Source: Porphyra umbilicalis
Taxonomy: Eukaryota; Rhodophyta; Bangiophyceae; Bangiales; Bangiaceae
Assembly: GCA_002049455.2 (NCBI GenBank)
Contig: KV919195.1
Location: 1-51,069 of the forward strand
Direction: 5' to 3'
DNA length: 51,069 nt
The notes beneath the pieces are model-generated. The model searched no databases and was not told the origin of the DNA. It was given only the letters and a program-made list of their open reading frames with translations. Both the position numbers and the translations under genes were made by a program. Below, piece by piece: positions 9,426 through 20,988 of this stretch. Numbering within the stretch: the first letter of the stretch is position 1; each line of letters begins with the position of its first letter.

Positions 9426-11404
9426 CTACCTCAACCGGTAGCGCAGCAGGTTGGAGAAGGACCCGTTGCGGCCCGTAAAGCTGTACGAGGCGGCCACGTC
9501 AAGGTCCCGCGGGTTCTTAGAGTTGGGCCGACACGCCAGCGTGCCCGACACGGTCTCACCCGCCTCCATGGCTAGCGCCCGGTCCAAGTACAACACCGTC
9601 TGCTTCCAGTGCGTCGCGTGCGTGTAGGGCCCCGTGGAGAGCGTCACCGGCTTGTGACAGTGCGTGAAGGAGACATCAAAGAAGGAGACGATGGCGTGCA
9701 CAAAGTCCGACCGCGCCGCCGTCAGCGTGTAGGGCGCCGCAAAGCACAGCTGCTCCTTGGTGACGGTCGCCACGTCGACTTGGAGGACAGGCACAGTGTC
9801 CGACATGACCTGCTCTGCGTCCACCTCGTCGACGAGCGGCTCGGTGAGCGCCAGGTTCTTGATGCAGCTCATGTCAAAGCCGTAAACATTCTCCCAAAAG
9901 TCAATCTTGTCCTTCTTGTACACCGCGTCCTCAATGGCGCACACGTAGAGAGTTGCCTTGTCTGGGAAGATGAGGCCGCCGGGCGCCAGCCACTTGTCCC
10001 GCGCGTACAACACAGAGTCGAGCATCGACTCGTAAAAGAGGAAGTACCCCATCCACTCTGAGATGATGATATCGACGGGTCCTGGGAGCTCCACCTCCTC
10101 CATCTTGCCCTCGATAATCTCAATGACGTCGTCGTACTTGTTGCGCTTGACGATTTCCCGCGCCTGGTCGACAATCTTGGAGCACTCGACAGCATACACC
10201 TTTTTGGCGCCAGCCTTGCAAGCAAACATGGAAAGGACACCCGTGCCGCAGCCGACGTCGAGCACCGTCTTGCCGGCAAAGAGGTGGGGGTTCTCCATGA
10301 TGGCGCGCATGTATGCCAACGTCCGGGTACGGTCCTTGAGCATTTGCTCTGTGAGACGGGACCGGCGGGAAACCAGGCACAAAGGCCGGGGGTGGCAACA
10401 AAGCAAACGAGAAGCGGAAGCGACGCACGAGCAGCGTCAGCATACAGATACAACCCGCACACTGCCCAAAGCGTGTGGCCATTGCCGCGAGACATGCTGA
10501 TGAGATGGCGACGAGAGGACTACACGCGCGGTACGCACGCCCGTAGGGACACTTCCCACCAAACCAGGACAACGTACCGTCTGTAGTAGCACCGACCGAG
10601 CGACAATCAAGGGACAAGGGAATACGAGCAGCCCACGAGCATAGCAGGCCCAACCAAAATGCGTGTCAAGAGCGTCAATTTCACGCTGCCCCCGAGCAAC
10701 GCCTCCCCGCCAGCTCCACGCTTGGCTCCCACCCACACACACCTCCTCCGCTCGACTGGATGACCGCAGCAGACTCGAAACGCACGACTGCGCGTGCAGA
10801 CAAACGAAACCCAGAATTGGGGCACAGGGCAGCCGGGAGGCAGTGAGGCCAAATAAACGGCACAACAGGGATCGATGTTAGTCGACGAACAAAACAGCAA
10901 ACGCGCCCACGTCGAGCGCGCCGACGAGGCGACACATGCCGTCGTGTCCAGTCATGACTCACTCCCGTACATACTGAGGCCGAAAACACGGCTCTGCAGC
11001 CGGCCCCACACAGCTACCCAGCATGCATGTCCAGCACGTGTCACTTTCCCTTCGACCGGTCTCACTCGACAGAGCACAACAGGAGGACACCCCACACCCC
11101 CCCTTCCCCCAACCAGCGCGTAGCGCGTAACGCACATTCCAAAGTGAGCGTAGGAGTTGAAGTAGTAGTCGGCCGACGTCGAGTCATAGTCGCACTCGCC
11201 AATGACGCCGGGCGAGCAGCCGGCCGGGAGCATCTTTTCGAGTTTGGCCGCCGTCTCTGCTGGAGCACCCCCATTGACGGCGAGCGCCGGCTCGGGGCCA
11301 CCCGCGTCCATGGCCGCACGGCCGCCGCTGCTGCTGCCGCTGCCGCGGTTGCCGGCGCGGTCGCCGCCGGCGCGGACCGTCGACGGGCGGCCCGAGGTAG
11401 CCAT
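9426..11404 (-). CDS. PRMT1: Type I protein arginine N-methyltransferase, PRMT1-like
   Basis: Transfers methyl groups from S-adenosylmethionine to arginines of RNA-binding proteins and histones; nuclear or cytosolic. Two exons are seen. Exon 1 runs from ATG 11404 (context GCGGCCATGG) to about 11136 and ends SADYYFNSYAHFGM, the PRMT helix that closes over the cofactor. Exon 2 covers about 10348-9426 and starts EQMLKDRTRTLAY. Motifs in order: VLDVGCGTGVLSMFACKAGA (motif I), VYAVECS, the double-E loop SEWMGYFLFYESML, WENVYGFDMS and ATHWKQTV (THW loop). The protein is close to 395 residues, slightly above PRMT1 because of a Gly/Ala-rich N-terminus. The exact splice junction is unresolved: the strong donor GTGCGT and the acceptor TCTCACAG do not join in frame, so a microexon or another donor is needed. 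Confidence 0.92.
10349..11135 (-). other. PRMT1 intron region, boundaries approximate
   Basis: About 790 bp, lower in GC than the exons. Best donor GTGCGT after the FG(M) codon; best acceptor TCTCACAG just before EQMLKD. These differ in phase, so a 5-nt class microexon or an alternative junction should be sought. Confidence 0.6.
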
Positions 11405-14400
11405 GGCCGCTGCCGACAACCGCCGGGCGGGGGTGGGGATGGTGGCGCTACCAAAGAGCAGACGCCGGGGGGGGGGGGGGGGGGGAAGGCCGACAGCGAC
11501 GCGGGGCTACGGCACGTGGGGGGCGCGCGGGCGAGCGGAAGCGGCGCGGCGGCGGCGGTGGCGGCGACGACGGCGGCGGGGACGGGGAGTCGCATGGCTG
11601 CGGGGCCGTCGACGACGGGCAAAGTCGGGGCGGGGTGGCCAATCGGCGCGCGCCCCGTCCGACTCTGTGTCAAAGGCGCTTTGGTGGGTGCATCGCCGAC
11701 AGGATCAATTCCGAGGAAGAACGGAAATTTGATCACACCGGTACTACTTCATGGTGGCAATCCGGCGCTGGCATCGTCTTTGGTAGTTGCTTCCCATGAA
11801 GAAGCACAATCGCTCATTGACTGGCTCATACGGTGATTCAGATTTTGATCCCGGCATTCACGATGCAGTTTTCACGACAGTACAGTGATTCCCAGCTACA
11901 TGGTCACCTGTTGGTGGCGCGCGGCGGGCAGTGGGGTCTGCCGGAGGATGAGTGGGGTGGGATCTGCGTGCCACCCGTGCGTGTCCCGGCAGCTCCCCGT
12001 GTCGGCTTGGCAACGGCCGGCGTGGCCACGCGGGGACGCCGCGGCTGCATCGCCGTACATGGTGATTGCCGTGGCGGCCTCTTGTCCGGGCGGATGGCAG
12101 CAGGTCAGCGACGGCGGCGACAAGGGGCAAGGTGGGGATAGGCGGGTGAAACGCCGCTGCCTCCACGCGCATGGTGGTTGCGTGGCTGGCGCCGTTGGAC
12201 GGCGCGGGGCGCACAGGGCCCCCCCGAGAGGCTGGCAAGGCAACGTGACGGCGGCGGTGCCTCCACCGCCGCCACTCAATGTGCCCATGCACCCGCGGCG
12301 GACGTCACGGGTAGGGGAGCGTGTGCGGCGGGAGGAGGGCTCCCCACAGCGAGGGCACAGGTGGGGGAGCTGCGGGCTCGCGAGGCTGACCGCGCAGCCG
12401 CAGGCAATGGAGGCGACAGCGCGGCGGTCGTGGGCTCTTGGCGAGTGTGGCGCGACGGGCGCTCTGGGTCGCAACGGCACTGTTGTACGTGCAGGTGATC
12501 CGTTGTGCGATTGCTCATGTTCTCTTGCTCGTTTCCGCGTGGTGCCTGCCATGCCCGACTGAATGGGGACACACACGGCGAGGCTGTTCGTGGCGCTGGC
12601 CGCTGTAATGGTCTCGGCGCGGGGGGGAGGGCGCGACGGGGGACGCGTGTGGGGCCGCGTGAGGGGACCTCCCGAACGCAGCGACGCCACGAGAGTGGTG
12701 GCTGTGGGCTGCACCGGCGGGGGTCGGTGGGGGCGGCGCGTCTCGGACGTTGTACGGCGTGTGGTACGACAACGGGGTGCCGGGTAGGGTTGGTGATCAC
12801 AACCAGTTTTGGCCGGCATGAGGGGGCATGACGTACTAAATCTCGCTAAATTACCCCCAAACACGCTCATTTTTTTCGCTCAACACTCCCAACAGGTTTC
12901 AACGTACTTCTCCCATAGTTCTCATTGAACTTCTACGCTTTTCGATACCGGCAAGACTTTTTCTTTTTTCACAGTCGCGATGATGGCCCAGTTTCGGCTG
13001 TTGGGCCTGATGGAGACAGCGCCTTCACCAAGCCTCTACGGTACTGTACTGCTGTACTGAGGGGCGCGGCTACAGTATGAGAGAGCCGCCACAGTCAACG
13101 TGATTCTTACAGTACAACACTGATGGCATGCGACCTGCCCTCGTTGATGCTGCGGTGAGCGTGACTCACTATTATGTACGGCCCACACACCATCTGCTGT
13201 ACCGGAAATGCCGGTTGGTCGTCTCGTTTGGATCTTGATTCATCAGTCGGAATGATCGCCTTGGAAGAAGCTTGGTGACCCATAACTGTCCTGACAGATT
13301 TCCTTTACGAACTATCAGACTGATAGTCGAGCGCGCGCCAAGCACGCCCCATGCACGTCGGGCATGAGGGCGTGAGACGCCCAGACACACGAGTGTACGC
13401 GAGTTTACTCGAGTGTACGCGCGCCACGGGCGTCCCCCACCGGCAGCCCCCCCCCCCCGCACGCCCCCCCGCCGCCACCGTGATCCACCGCCGCGTGCCG
13501 CGCGCGCACCGCCGCGGCTCCCCGCGGTCGGCGCGGCGACCGCGCCCGCGCGGCGCGCCGGCGCGGGCGGCGCGGCGGGGGACGTCCCCCGCCCCCGCCG
13601 CGCGCCGCCCCCCGCGCCGCCCCCCTCCCGCCATCCACGCCGCGCCGCGCCGCGCCGCGGCAGCGGGGCCAACGGCGCGCCTGCGGTGGCGCCCGCACGG
13701 ACGCGGGCGCCCACGGCGCGCGGCGCGGCGCGGCGCCGCGGGGGCGCGGACGCGCCCCGCGGCGCCGCCGCCGCCGCCGCCGCCCCCGCCGCCGCAGCCG
13801 CCGCCGCTGCTCCCGCCGCCGCCGCCGCCGCCGCCGTTGCCACTGACGGCTGGCCGCGGCGGCGGCGCGCGGGCGCTGCCGGCGGCGGCGGCGCGGTGGC
13901 GGCGCCCCCCCCCCCCCCACCCCCCACCCCTTCCGCGGGACTGGTGTGGGGGCGGTCGGGCGGGCGCGCGCGCCCGCGTGCCGCGCCGCGTGCCCCCCGG
14001 CGGCCCCCCCGACCGCACGTGCGGGGCGGCGGCCGACACTGCCGCGCGCCGGTCGGCGACCACCCCCCGCCTGCCGCGTGTCGGCCCCGACGCCGATGGC
14101 GCCACCTCCCGCGTGCCGCGCGTCGGCAGCCGGGCCGCCCGTCGGCGGGTCGCACCGACGCGCCGCCTGCCGCGCTCCGTCGGCGGCGGCGGCGGCGGCG
14201 CGGCGGCGGCGCCCGCGCGCGCGCCTGACACCCCGACGGCGGCCGTTGGGTGCGCGGGCGGGGGGCTTGCGTGTGTGTCACGAGTAGGGGGGGGGGGGGG
14301 GGGGGGGGGGGGCGGGGGGGTACCGCAGCCGCCTGCCCCGCACCGGCCCGGCGGGGTGTGGCCGGCACGGCGGCCGATGGTGTTGCTCTTGGCTTCCACC

Positions 14401-14878
14401 ACGAGTGGTGGGGGGGGGGTGGGGGGGTGGCCCCCGCCTCGCAGCGGGGCGGTAGGGCGGTCCTCCCCACCGCAGACGGTGGCGCCTGCTTGCCGCCCCC
14501 GCCACGGGCGGCGGTCGACGCGGGGGGGTATCGCGTCGGCCGCGTCGCGTCGGCAGCGCCGCCGGGGGGCGGCGGCGGACATGAACCGCCCGCCGCTGGG
14601 CGGGGGCGGGCGGCGGCGCTCCCCACCGTCGCCGTCGCCCGCCCCCCCCCCTCCCCTGCCACCGCCGCCCGTCGATACAAAAGTGGGCGCCGGTCCTGCG
14701 TCGGCCGCCCCGCCACCGCCACCGCCGCCGCCCGTCAACCCGCACGTGGTCGCCACTTGCGCGTCGGCCGCCCCGCCACCGCCGCTGTCCGCCGCCGCCA
14801 TTCCGCCGACCGACGGGTGCGCCCCCCCCCCCCCGCGCCCGCCCTCGCCCGACCGCCGACCGCGTCGGCGGCGGCACC
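11405..14878. other. Divergent intergenic region, no gene recognised
   Basis: Lies upstream of both PRMT1 (-) and the pseudoprotease (+). It contains a G-run near 11468-11486, an AT-richer island at about 12830-13330, then from 13430 the GC-saturated repeat block with a 26-base G run (14287-14312). Long open frames on both strands here are Ala/Arg/Pro translations of GC repeats and show no motif. Confidence 0.4.
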
Positions 14879-16428
14879 ATGCCCCCCCCGCCACCCCCCC
14901 CCGTCCCGACGCGTCGACGCCGGCGGTGGTGCGTCGGCGCCGCCGCCGCCGCGGCGGCGGTCGGCGCCGCCGCCGCAGCGGTCGTTGGGGGCGCGGTCGC
15001 CGCGCCCGCGGGGGGGGCACCTGCCGGCAGTGGCGGCGGTGGCGGCGACGGCGGCGGCGGCGGCACCCCCGGCGGCGCCCGCCTCGTCGACCTCGTTGCC
15101 GCCACAACGGCGGCGCTGAGCGGCGGCGGCGACGGTGGCGGCGGGTCGGGGGCGCACCCCCCCACCCCCCCCACCACGGCGCGCATTTTCGGCGGCTGGG
15201 CGACGGGCAATGACGCGACCATATCGCCCATCATGGCGCGCCTGTTTGTGCCCGGCCCGCGCGGGCGCCCGCTGCTGCGGTGTGCGGGCGTCCTTGTGGC
15301 GCGGTCGGCGGTGTTGACCGCCGCCACGTGCACCCTTCGGCGGGGGGACGTGGTCGCCCTGGGGGGGGGGCCGCCCTGGGGGGGGGGTACTATTTTTTGG
15401 TGACGGCCGTGCGGCCGCACCCGCGGTTTCGGGAGGGCCGCCGCACCGGTGGCGCCGGCGGCGGCGCTGGGGCCGGCGCCGGTGGCGCCGGCGCCGGTGC
15501 CCGGGGTGGCGGCGGCGGAGGAGGCGGCGGCGGCGGCGGCGGCACGCCCCCCGCCACCGCCCGCCAGCAGGTTGGGGGCGACGGCCCGTCCCTCGAGCCC
15601 GGCCCGACGGTCGACGTGTCCCGCTCCCTCGACGCGGCGGCCGACGCGTCGGCGATCGACGGGGCGGAGCCGTTTAATTTGGCGGTCGCCTCCTTTACCC
15701 TCCCCGCGTACGTCAACTGGCGGGTGCTCGCCGCCGCGCGCATCCGCGTCGCGCCGCTCGCCGTCGGGGCGGGCGCGGCGGCCGCCCGCAACGGCACGGG
15801 GGCGCCGCCGATCAGGGGCGCCATTGCGGGGTGGGGGGCCACGTCCCCGTCGCGCGACCGGTCGCCGGCGCTGGCCGCGGCGCTGCGTGCCACCCACGTG
15901 CGCCGGTGGGCCGACGCCGACTGCGACGCGCACTTTGTGCGCAAGGGGCAGCGCCGCCCGGCCGACGTGTTTTGTGCGGGCTCCGACGGCCGGGGGGCGT
16001 GTGTGGGTACGTTGGGGGAGGAGGGCGGCCGTGTCCCTGACCGTGGGGGAGGGGGGGGGGGGCGGGGGGGGGGGGGGGCAAAAGGCGCGAGGGAGCGCCC
16101 CCGTTGGTGAAGGGCGGTCTCTGACCCGTCCCCGCGCCTCGCGCCGCCCGTTGCGTCGCCTGTGGCCTTGTGTGTCTCCCCCCCCCCCCCCCCCGCCTGG
16201 TGCGGCTCCCGGATCCCCCCCCGATCGACAGGCGACCGGGGCGGCCCGTACGGCCTCGTCGGCGACCAGACGTTTGCCGTGTCGGCGATCAACGCGGGCG
16301 TCGCCGCCACGCCGGCCGTCAACTGCGCGCCGCACGGGCCCGCCTACTACACGCGCATCGCGCCGCACCTGTGGTGGCTGCGCCGCGCCGTGCGGCCGGA
16401 AAAGATCCGCGTGTACGGCGGACGGTGA
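14879..16428 (+). CDS. Secreted trypsin-fold pseudoprotease (S1 family homologue)
   Basis: Exons 14879-16006 and 16232-16428. Start ATG in GGCACCATG. The N-terminus (PPPPPPPVPTRRRRRW then an Ala/Val/Gly stretch) fits a signal peptide or anchor. The S1 fold follows: ARIFGGWATG (activation site), RCAGVLVARSAVLTAATC, FNLAVASFTLP, AIAGWGATSP, DVFCAGSDGRGACVG/DRGGPYGLVG and PAYYTRIAPHLWW. All three catalytic residues are changed: His57 to Thr (ACG 15326-15328), Asp102 to Asn (AAT 15676-15678), Ser195 to Arg (CGG 16237-16239). The six cysteines of the 42-58, 168-182 and 191-220 disulfides are kept, so the fold is probably retained as a non-enzymatic protein. One frame break lies in the G-runs at about 15361-15387; a single-base length error would mend it. 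Decay to a pseudogene is the alternative. Confidence 0.78.
16007..16231 (+). other. Pseudoprotease intron
   Basis: A 225-bp phase-1 intron, GTACGT...CGACAG, splitting the glycine codon of the conserved CxGD(S)GG motif. It contains several G and C homopolymers. Confidence 0.85.
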
Positions 16429-16637
16429 GGCCCGCGCTGGGGGGGGGGGGGGGGGGGGGAGCGACGCCCCGACGCGGCGCAGCGGCGGGCGGCCGCGACG
16501 GGCGGCCGCAGCCGCGCGCGCGGCCCCGCCCGACGCGGGTGGTGGCGGGGGCGCCCGGTCGGGCACCACCACCGCGTCCGCGGCCGCGGGGAGGCCGCCC
16601 GCCGGCCGCGCCCGGGGTCTCGTATGCGCTAGCCACC

Positions 16638-16668
<31 letters not shown>

Positions 16669-16673
16669 AAAAA
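16638..16673. repeat. A18-G-A17 tract
   Basis: A near-pure adenine run in an almost AT-free neighbourhood, between the convergent stops of the pseudoprotease (+, 16428) and the unidentified gene (-, 16781). On the minus strand it is a poly-T tract. Confidence 0.85.
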
Positions 16674-16780
16674 GGGCTGGGCGCCAAGCCCCACCGCCAC
16701 CGCCCCGCCGCGTGTCACGCGTGGTCGGGGCGCGCGCGCGCGCCACCCAGTGTCTCCCCCAGACGCACGCGGCGGCCCCC

Positions 16781-18515
16781 TCATTCCGTGTCGGGGGTGG
16801 CGCCCCGCGCGTCGCGCGCCACGGGCGGCGGCGCGTCGGGGAGGCCAATGCCCCACCGCCCGTCCTCGTGGGCGGCGGCGGCGGCCGCCGCAGCGGCCGC
16901 AGCGGCCGCCACCGCCGCCGCCGCCGCGGCAGGCGACGGCGGCAGAGGTGGCGGCGACGCGGGTGGCGTCGCCGCCGCGGCGGCGGGCGCCGCCGCCGCC
17001 GCAGACGCCGCTGCCAGCGCCGCCGCCACCGGTGCGCCGGGCGAGCCCGGCGGCGGCGGCGGCGGCGGCGGCGACGGCGGCGGCGGCGGCGGCGACGGCG
17101 GCGGCGGCGACGGCGGCGGCGGCGGTGGCAGCTCGTCGACAGAGGTGGCGGGCACCCACGCAACGTCCCCCCCCTCCAGCTCGACGAGCAGCCACGGCGC
17201 CCCCCCCCCGGCAAGCCCGCCGCCACCCCCCGACGCCAGCGGCCACACGAGCGAGGCCGGCACCCCCCCCCCCCCCCCCCGCCGCACGGACACAGGCCGC
17301 CCCCGCGCCCGCGGCGGCGCCACCTCCCCCACCTTTCGCAGCAGGGGCAGGCGCGTCGCAAAAGACCCCCGCACGGCCTGCACGGCCACGCCGCGCCACG
17401 CCGCCCAGTCGGCCGCCACCGGCCCGGCGGCGCCCCCCCCCCCGCCGCCGCCGCCGCCGGCCCCGCGTGCGCCGGAAAGTCGACCGCGTCGACCACAATC
17501 AACGAGCGGCCGCCGAGGGCGGCGGCGGCCGCCGCCGCCGCCGGCAGCCCCGCCCCCCCTCCCCCCCCCCGCCGCCGCCGCCGCCGCCGGCATGGCAGCG
17601 GCGGCGGTGGTCAAAAAGAGCGCCTGCCGGGCGGGCGTGCCGAGGCGCACGAGCGCCTCCCGGTAGGCGGGGACGTAGGGCGGTTCGGTCGCCGCCGCTG
17701 CCGCCGCCGCCGCCGCCGCGTCGACGCCGTCGAGGTGGACCGTCCACACGGCGTCGCCGAGGGCGGGCGGCGCCACGTCGAGCGCCGCCGCCTCGGCCGC
17801 CGCCCGCCGCGGGGTGCCCCGATGCACGAGGGCGACGCGGAGGGAGCGGGCGGCGGCAGAGGCCGCCGCGGCCGCGGCCGCCGCGGCCGCCGCCGCCGCT
17901 GCCGCCGCCGCCGCCGTCGGGGCGGCAGCGGGGCCGCCCCCACCGCCGACGACGCCGTCGACCGGCGGCGGCGTGGCGGTGGCGGCTGCCGCCGTGGCGG
18001 CGGCGGCGGCGGCGGCGGCCTTTGCCGCCGCCGCCGTGCGCGCGGTGGCGGTGGCGAGCGCGCCGAGTTTGGTGGCCAAGCCCGGCGCCCGCCGCGGCGG
18101 CGGCAGCGCCGCGTACGCGTCGTCGAGCGCCGGCAGCCACGCGGCAAGCGCGGCCGCGTCGGGCGGCGGCGGCGGCGGCGGCGGCGCCGTCCCCCCCCCC
18201 CACCAGCCGCCGACGGCAAGGCGGCGGCGGCGGCGGCGACGGCGGCGGCGACACGCCGCGCGCCCGTCACGTCTGTGACCCCCCGCACGAGCCGCCCGAG
18301 GGCGGCCGCATCCGCCGCCACCGCCGCCGACGCGGCGGCGGGGAGCGCCGGCAGCGGCGAGGCGCCGAGGGCGGCCCCAAACGCGGCGACGCGGCGCGAC
18401 TCGCCGCCGGCAATGAGCACGTCCATGTCGACGAGCACCGCGCGCCGCGCGTCGGCGGTGGGCGGCGGGCGCGGCCGCCGCCGGGGGGCGGTGGGGGGGC
18501 GGCGGCGACCGAGGA

Positions 18516-18548
<33 letters not shown>

Positions 18549-18887
18549 ACCCGCAGGGGCGCCGGCGGGGGCCGCCGCCGCACCCAGGCGCCGGCGCTTG
18601 GACGGCGGCGGGCGCACGAGCGGCGCCTTGCCGGCGCGGCGCGGGGTCCCCCCCCCCCCACCGCCGCCGCCGGCTCTTGCCCCCCCCCGTCGCCCGCGGC
18701 GGGCGCCCGCGAGCCGAGCCCCGCCCGCTCCACGGGCTGCGGCTCGGTGCGCACCGGGTCGGGGCGCCCCTGCTCGGCGGCGCCGAGGCGGGCCCCCCCC
18801 CACCCCCCCGCGTGCATGACGCGGCGGACCATCCGCGCGGGCGCCGTCGCCGCCGCCGCCGCCGCCACGCCCGCCGCCGCCGACGCG

Positions 18888-18919
<32 letters not shown>

Positions 18920-19050
18920 GTCAACGGCGCCGACGGGCGGGGGGGGTGGCGGCGCCACGTCGACGCCACCGGCAAAAGCGGCGGCGGCCGCCTGGTCAGC
19001 CGCCCACGCGGCGGCGGCGGGGGGGACGGGACCCACCGCCGTCGCCGCCG

Positions 19051-19096
<46 letters not shown>

Positions 19097-19766
19097 GGGT
19101 GCCGCCGCCGCCGACGCGTGGTCGCACCCGGCGCCGCCGGTGGGGGGGGAGGGGGGGGGGGGGGCGCCCCCGCCCCACCAGTGGCGGGTGCAGGCGCAGG
19201 GGGAGCGGCGGCAGCGGCCGCGGCCGCCGCCAGTGGCGGCGGCGCCCCCCCCGCCGCCGGCGGGTCGGCTGGGAGGGCCCCCCCCCCGGGCCCGTGCGTG
19301 TCGCCGTCCGACTCGGAGCTCGCGTAGGCGCCTTCGAGGAAGGCGCGCGTCAGCGCCGACGCGTCGTCGGGCCGCACGTGGTGCCGCAGACGGCGGCCCG
19401 TCGGGGCGGCGGCGGCGGCCGCGGCGGCGGGGGCGGGTGCGGCAGCGGGAGGCGCGGCGGCAGCGGCGGCGACGGCAGCGGCGGCGGGGGGGGCGGCGGC
19501 GGGGGCGGCGGCGGGGGCGGCGCCACGCAACGACGGCGGCGGGCCTGCCGCCGGCGCGGCGGTACTGCCGGCGACCGCCACCACCCCCGCCGCCACCGCG
19601 CGGAGGGACGGCCAGCCGAGGGCGGTGCCGAGCCCCCCCCCCCCCCCCCCCCTCCCCCCTCCGACGCCTCCTCATCCCCCGCGCTGCCCCCCGTCGACGC
19701 GCACCCGTCCGACGACGACGACGGCGACGCGGCGGCGGGGGCGCGCCGACGGGCGGCGGGGCGCGG

Positions 19767-19798
<32 letters not shown>

Positions 19799-20270
19799 GG
19801 CGCGCCGCGGCAGGCCGACCCCCTCTGCCGTCCGCCGCCGCCGCGGGGACCGGGCGGCGGCGAGCGCGCCGACGGGCGGCGCCGCCGGCACGCCCCGCCG
19901 GCGGGACGCTTGGGCGGGCGTGAGGGGGGGCCCCGCGCCGACCGCCGCGGCGGCGGCGCCGCCGGTCCCCCCCCCGCCGGCGGCCCGTCGGGCGCGTCGA
20001 GGCGCCACGGTTCGCGCCAGAGCGCCGCCCAGGCGGCGGCGGTCATCCCCCCCCCCGCCGCCCGCTCCGCGTCCCGGATCGCCCGGTCGGTGCGCTCCAG
20101 GAAGAGGGCGGCGGAGAGGGTGGCCGCGCGGAACCGCCGCGCCGCGGGGGTGGCGGCCGTGAACGCGAGCCACGACCCCGCAGGGGGGGGGGCGGGGGGG
20201 GGGCCCCGCCCCCGCCGCCCCCGTTGCCGTCGCCGCCGCCGCCGCCGGATTTTGGGGGGGCGGCGGCGGC

Positions 20271-20327
<57 letters not shown>

Positions 20328-20722
20328 CGCCGCCGCCACCGCCGCCGCCCCAAAATCCGGCTCTGCGTCGGCCGGAAACGGGACGGCGCGGCTCGGGCGG
20401 GCGGCCGCCTCCGGGGGCGCCCCCGGTGGGGGCGGGGGCTCCCCCTGGCGCGCCGCCACGGCCGCCGCGGCGGCGGCGTACCGCCGCTGCGCGGGCGCAT
20501 CGTCAACGTTTGCCACGCCGACGTGGGCGCCGTCGGGGGGGAGGCGCCGGCGGCGGCGGTGGTGGGGGTGGTCGTGGTGGTGGCGCCGCCGGCGCGTGGC
20601 AGACGCCGCCCGCCGTCGCCGGCCGACGCCCGTGGGGCCGTCGGCGGTGCCGCGGGCGGCCGCCGCCGCCACGGCGGTGGTGGACGCGGCGGCGACGAGG
20701 GGGGGGCTTTGGGCACCGCCGC

Positions 20723-20753
<31 letters not shown>

Positions 20754-20957
20754 ACCCGCGCCGCCAGTGCCGCCCGTGGCGGCAGACGCGGCGCCGGTGG
20801 CGGGCACCGGCGGCGGCGGGGTGGCCGACGCGGCAGCGTCACCGCCGCCCCCCATGGGCAGGGGGGGGGGGGCACCGCCGCCCGTCGACCGCCCGCAACG
20901 GCGGCGGCGGCGGCGGGGCGACGGCGCGGCGGCGGCGGCGGGGCTGGCGTCGGCCGC

Positions 20958-20988
<31 letters not shown>

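Noticed and set aside
15361..15403. A true stop (TGA 15401-15403) ending the pseudoprotease after its first third
   Set aside because: Family-like sequence (YYFLVTAVRPHPRF) continues at once in the next frame after two long G-runs, so a run-length error or polymorphism is the simpler explanation.
13172..17502. Long open frames on both strands (516 to 1,292 codons) across the GC block
   Set aside because: Stop codons are rare at this GC content. These frames overlap each other and the pseudoprotease and show no motifs.
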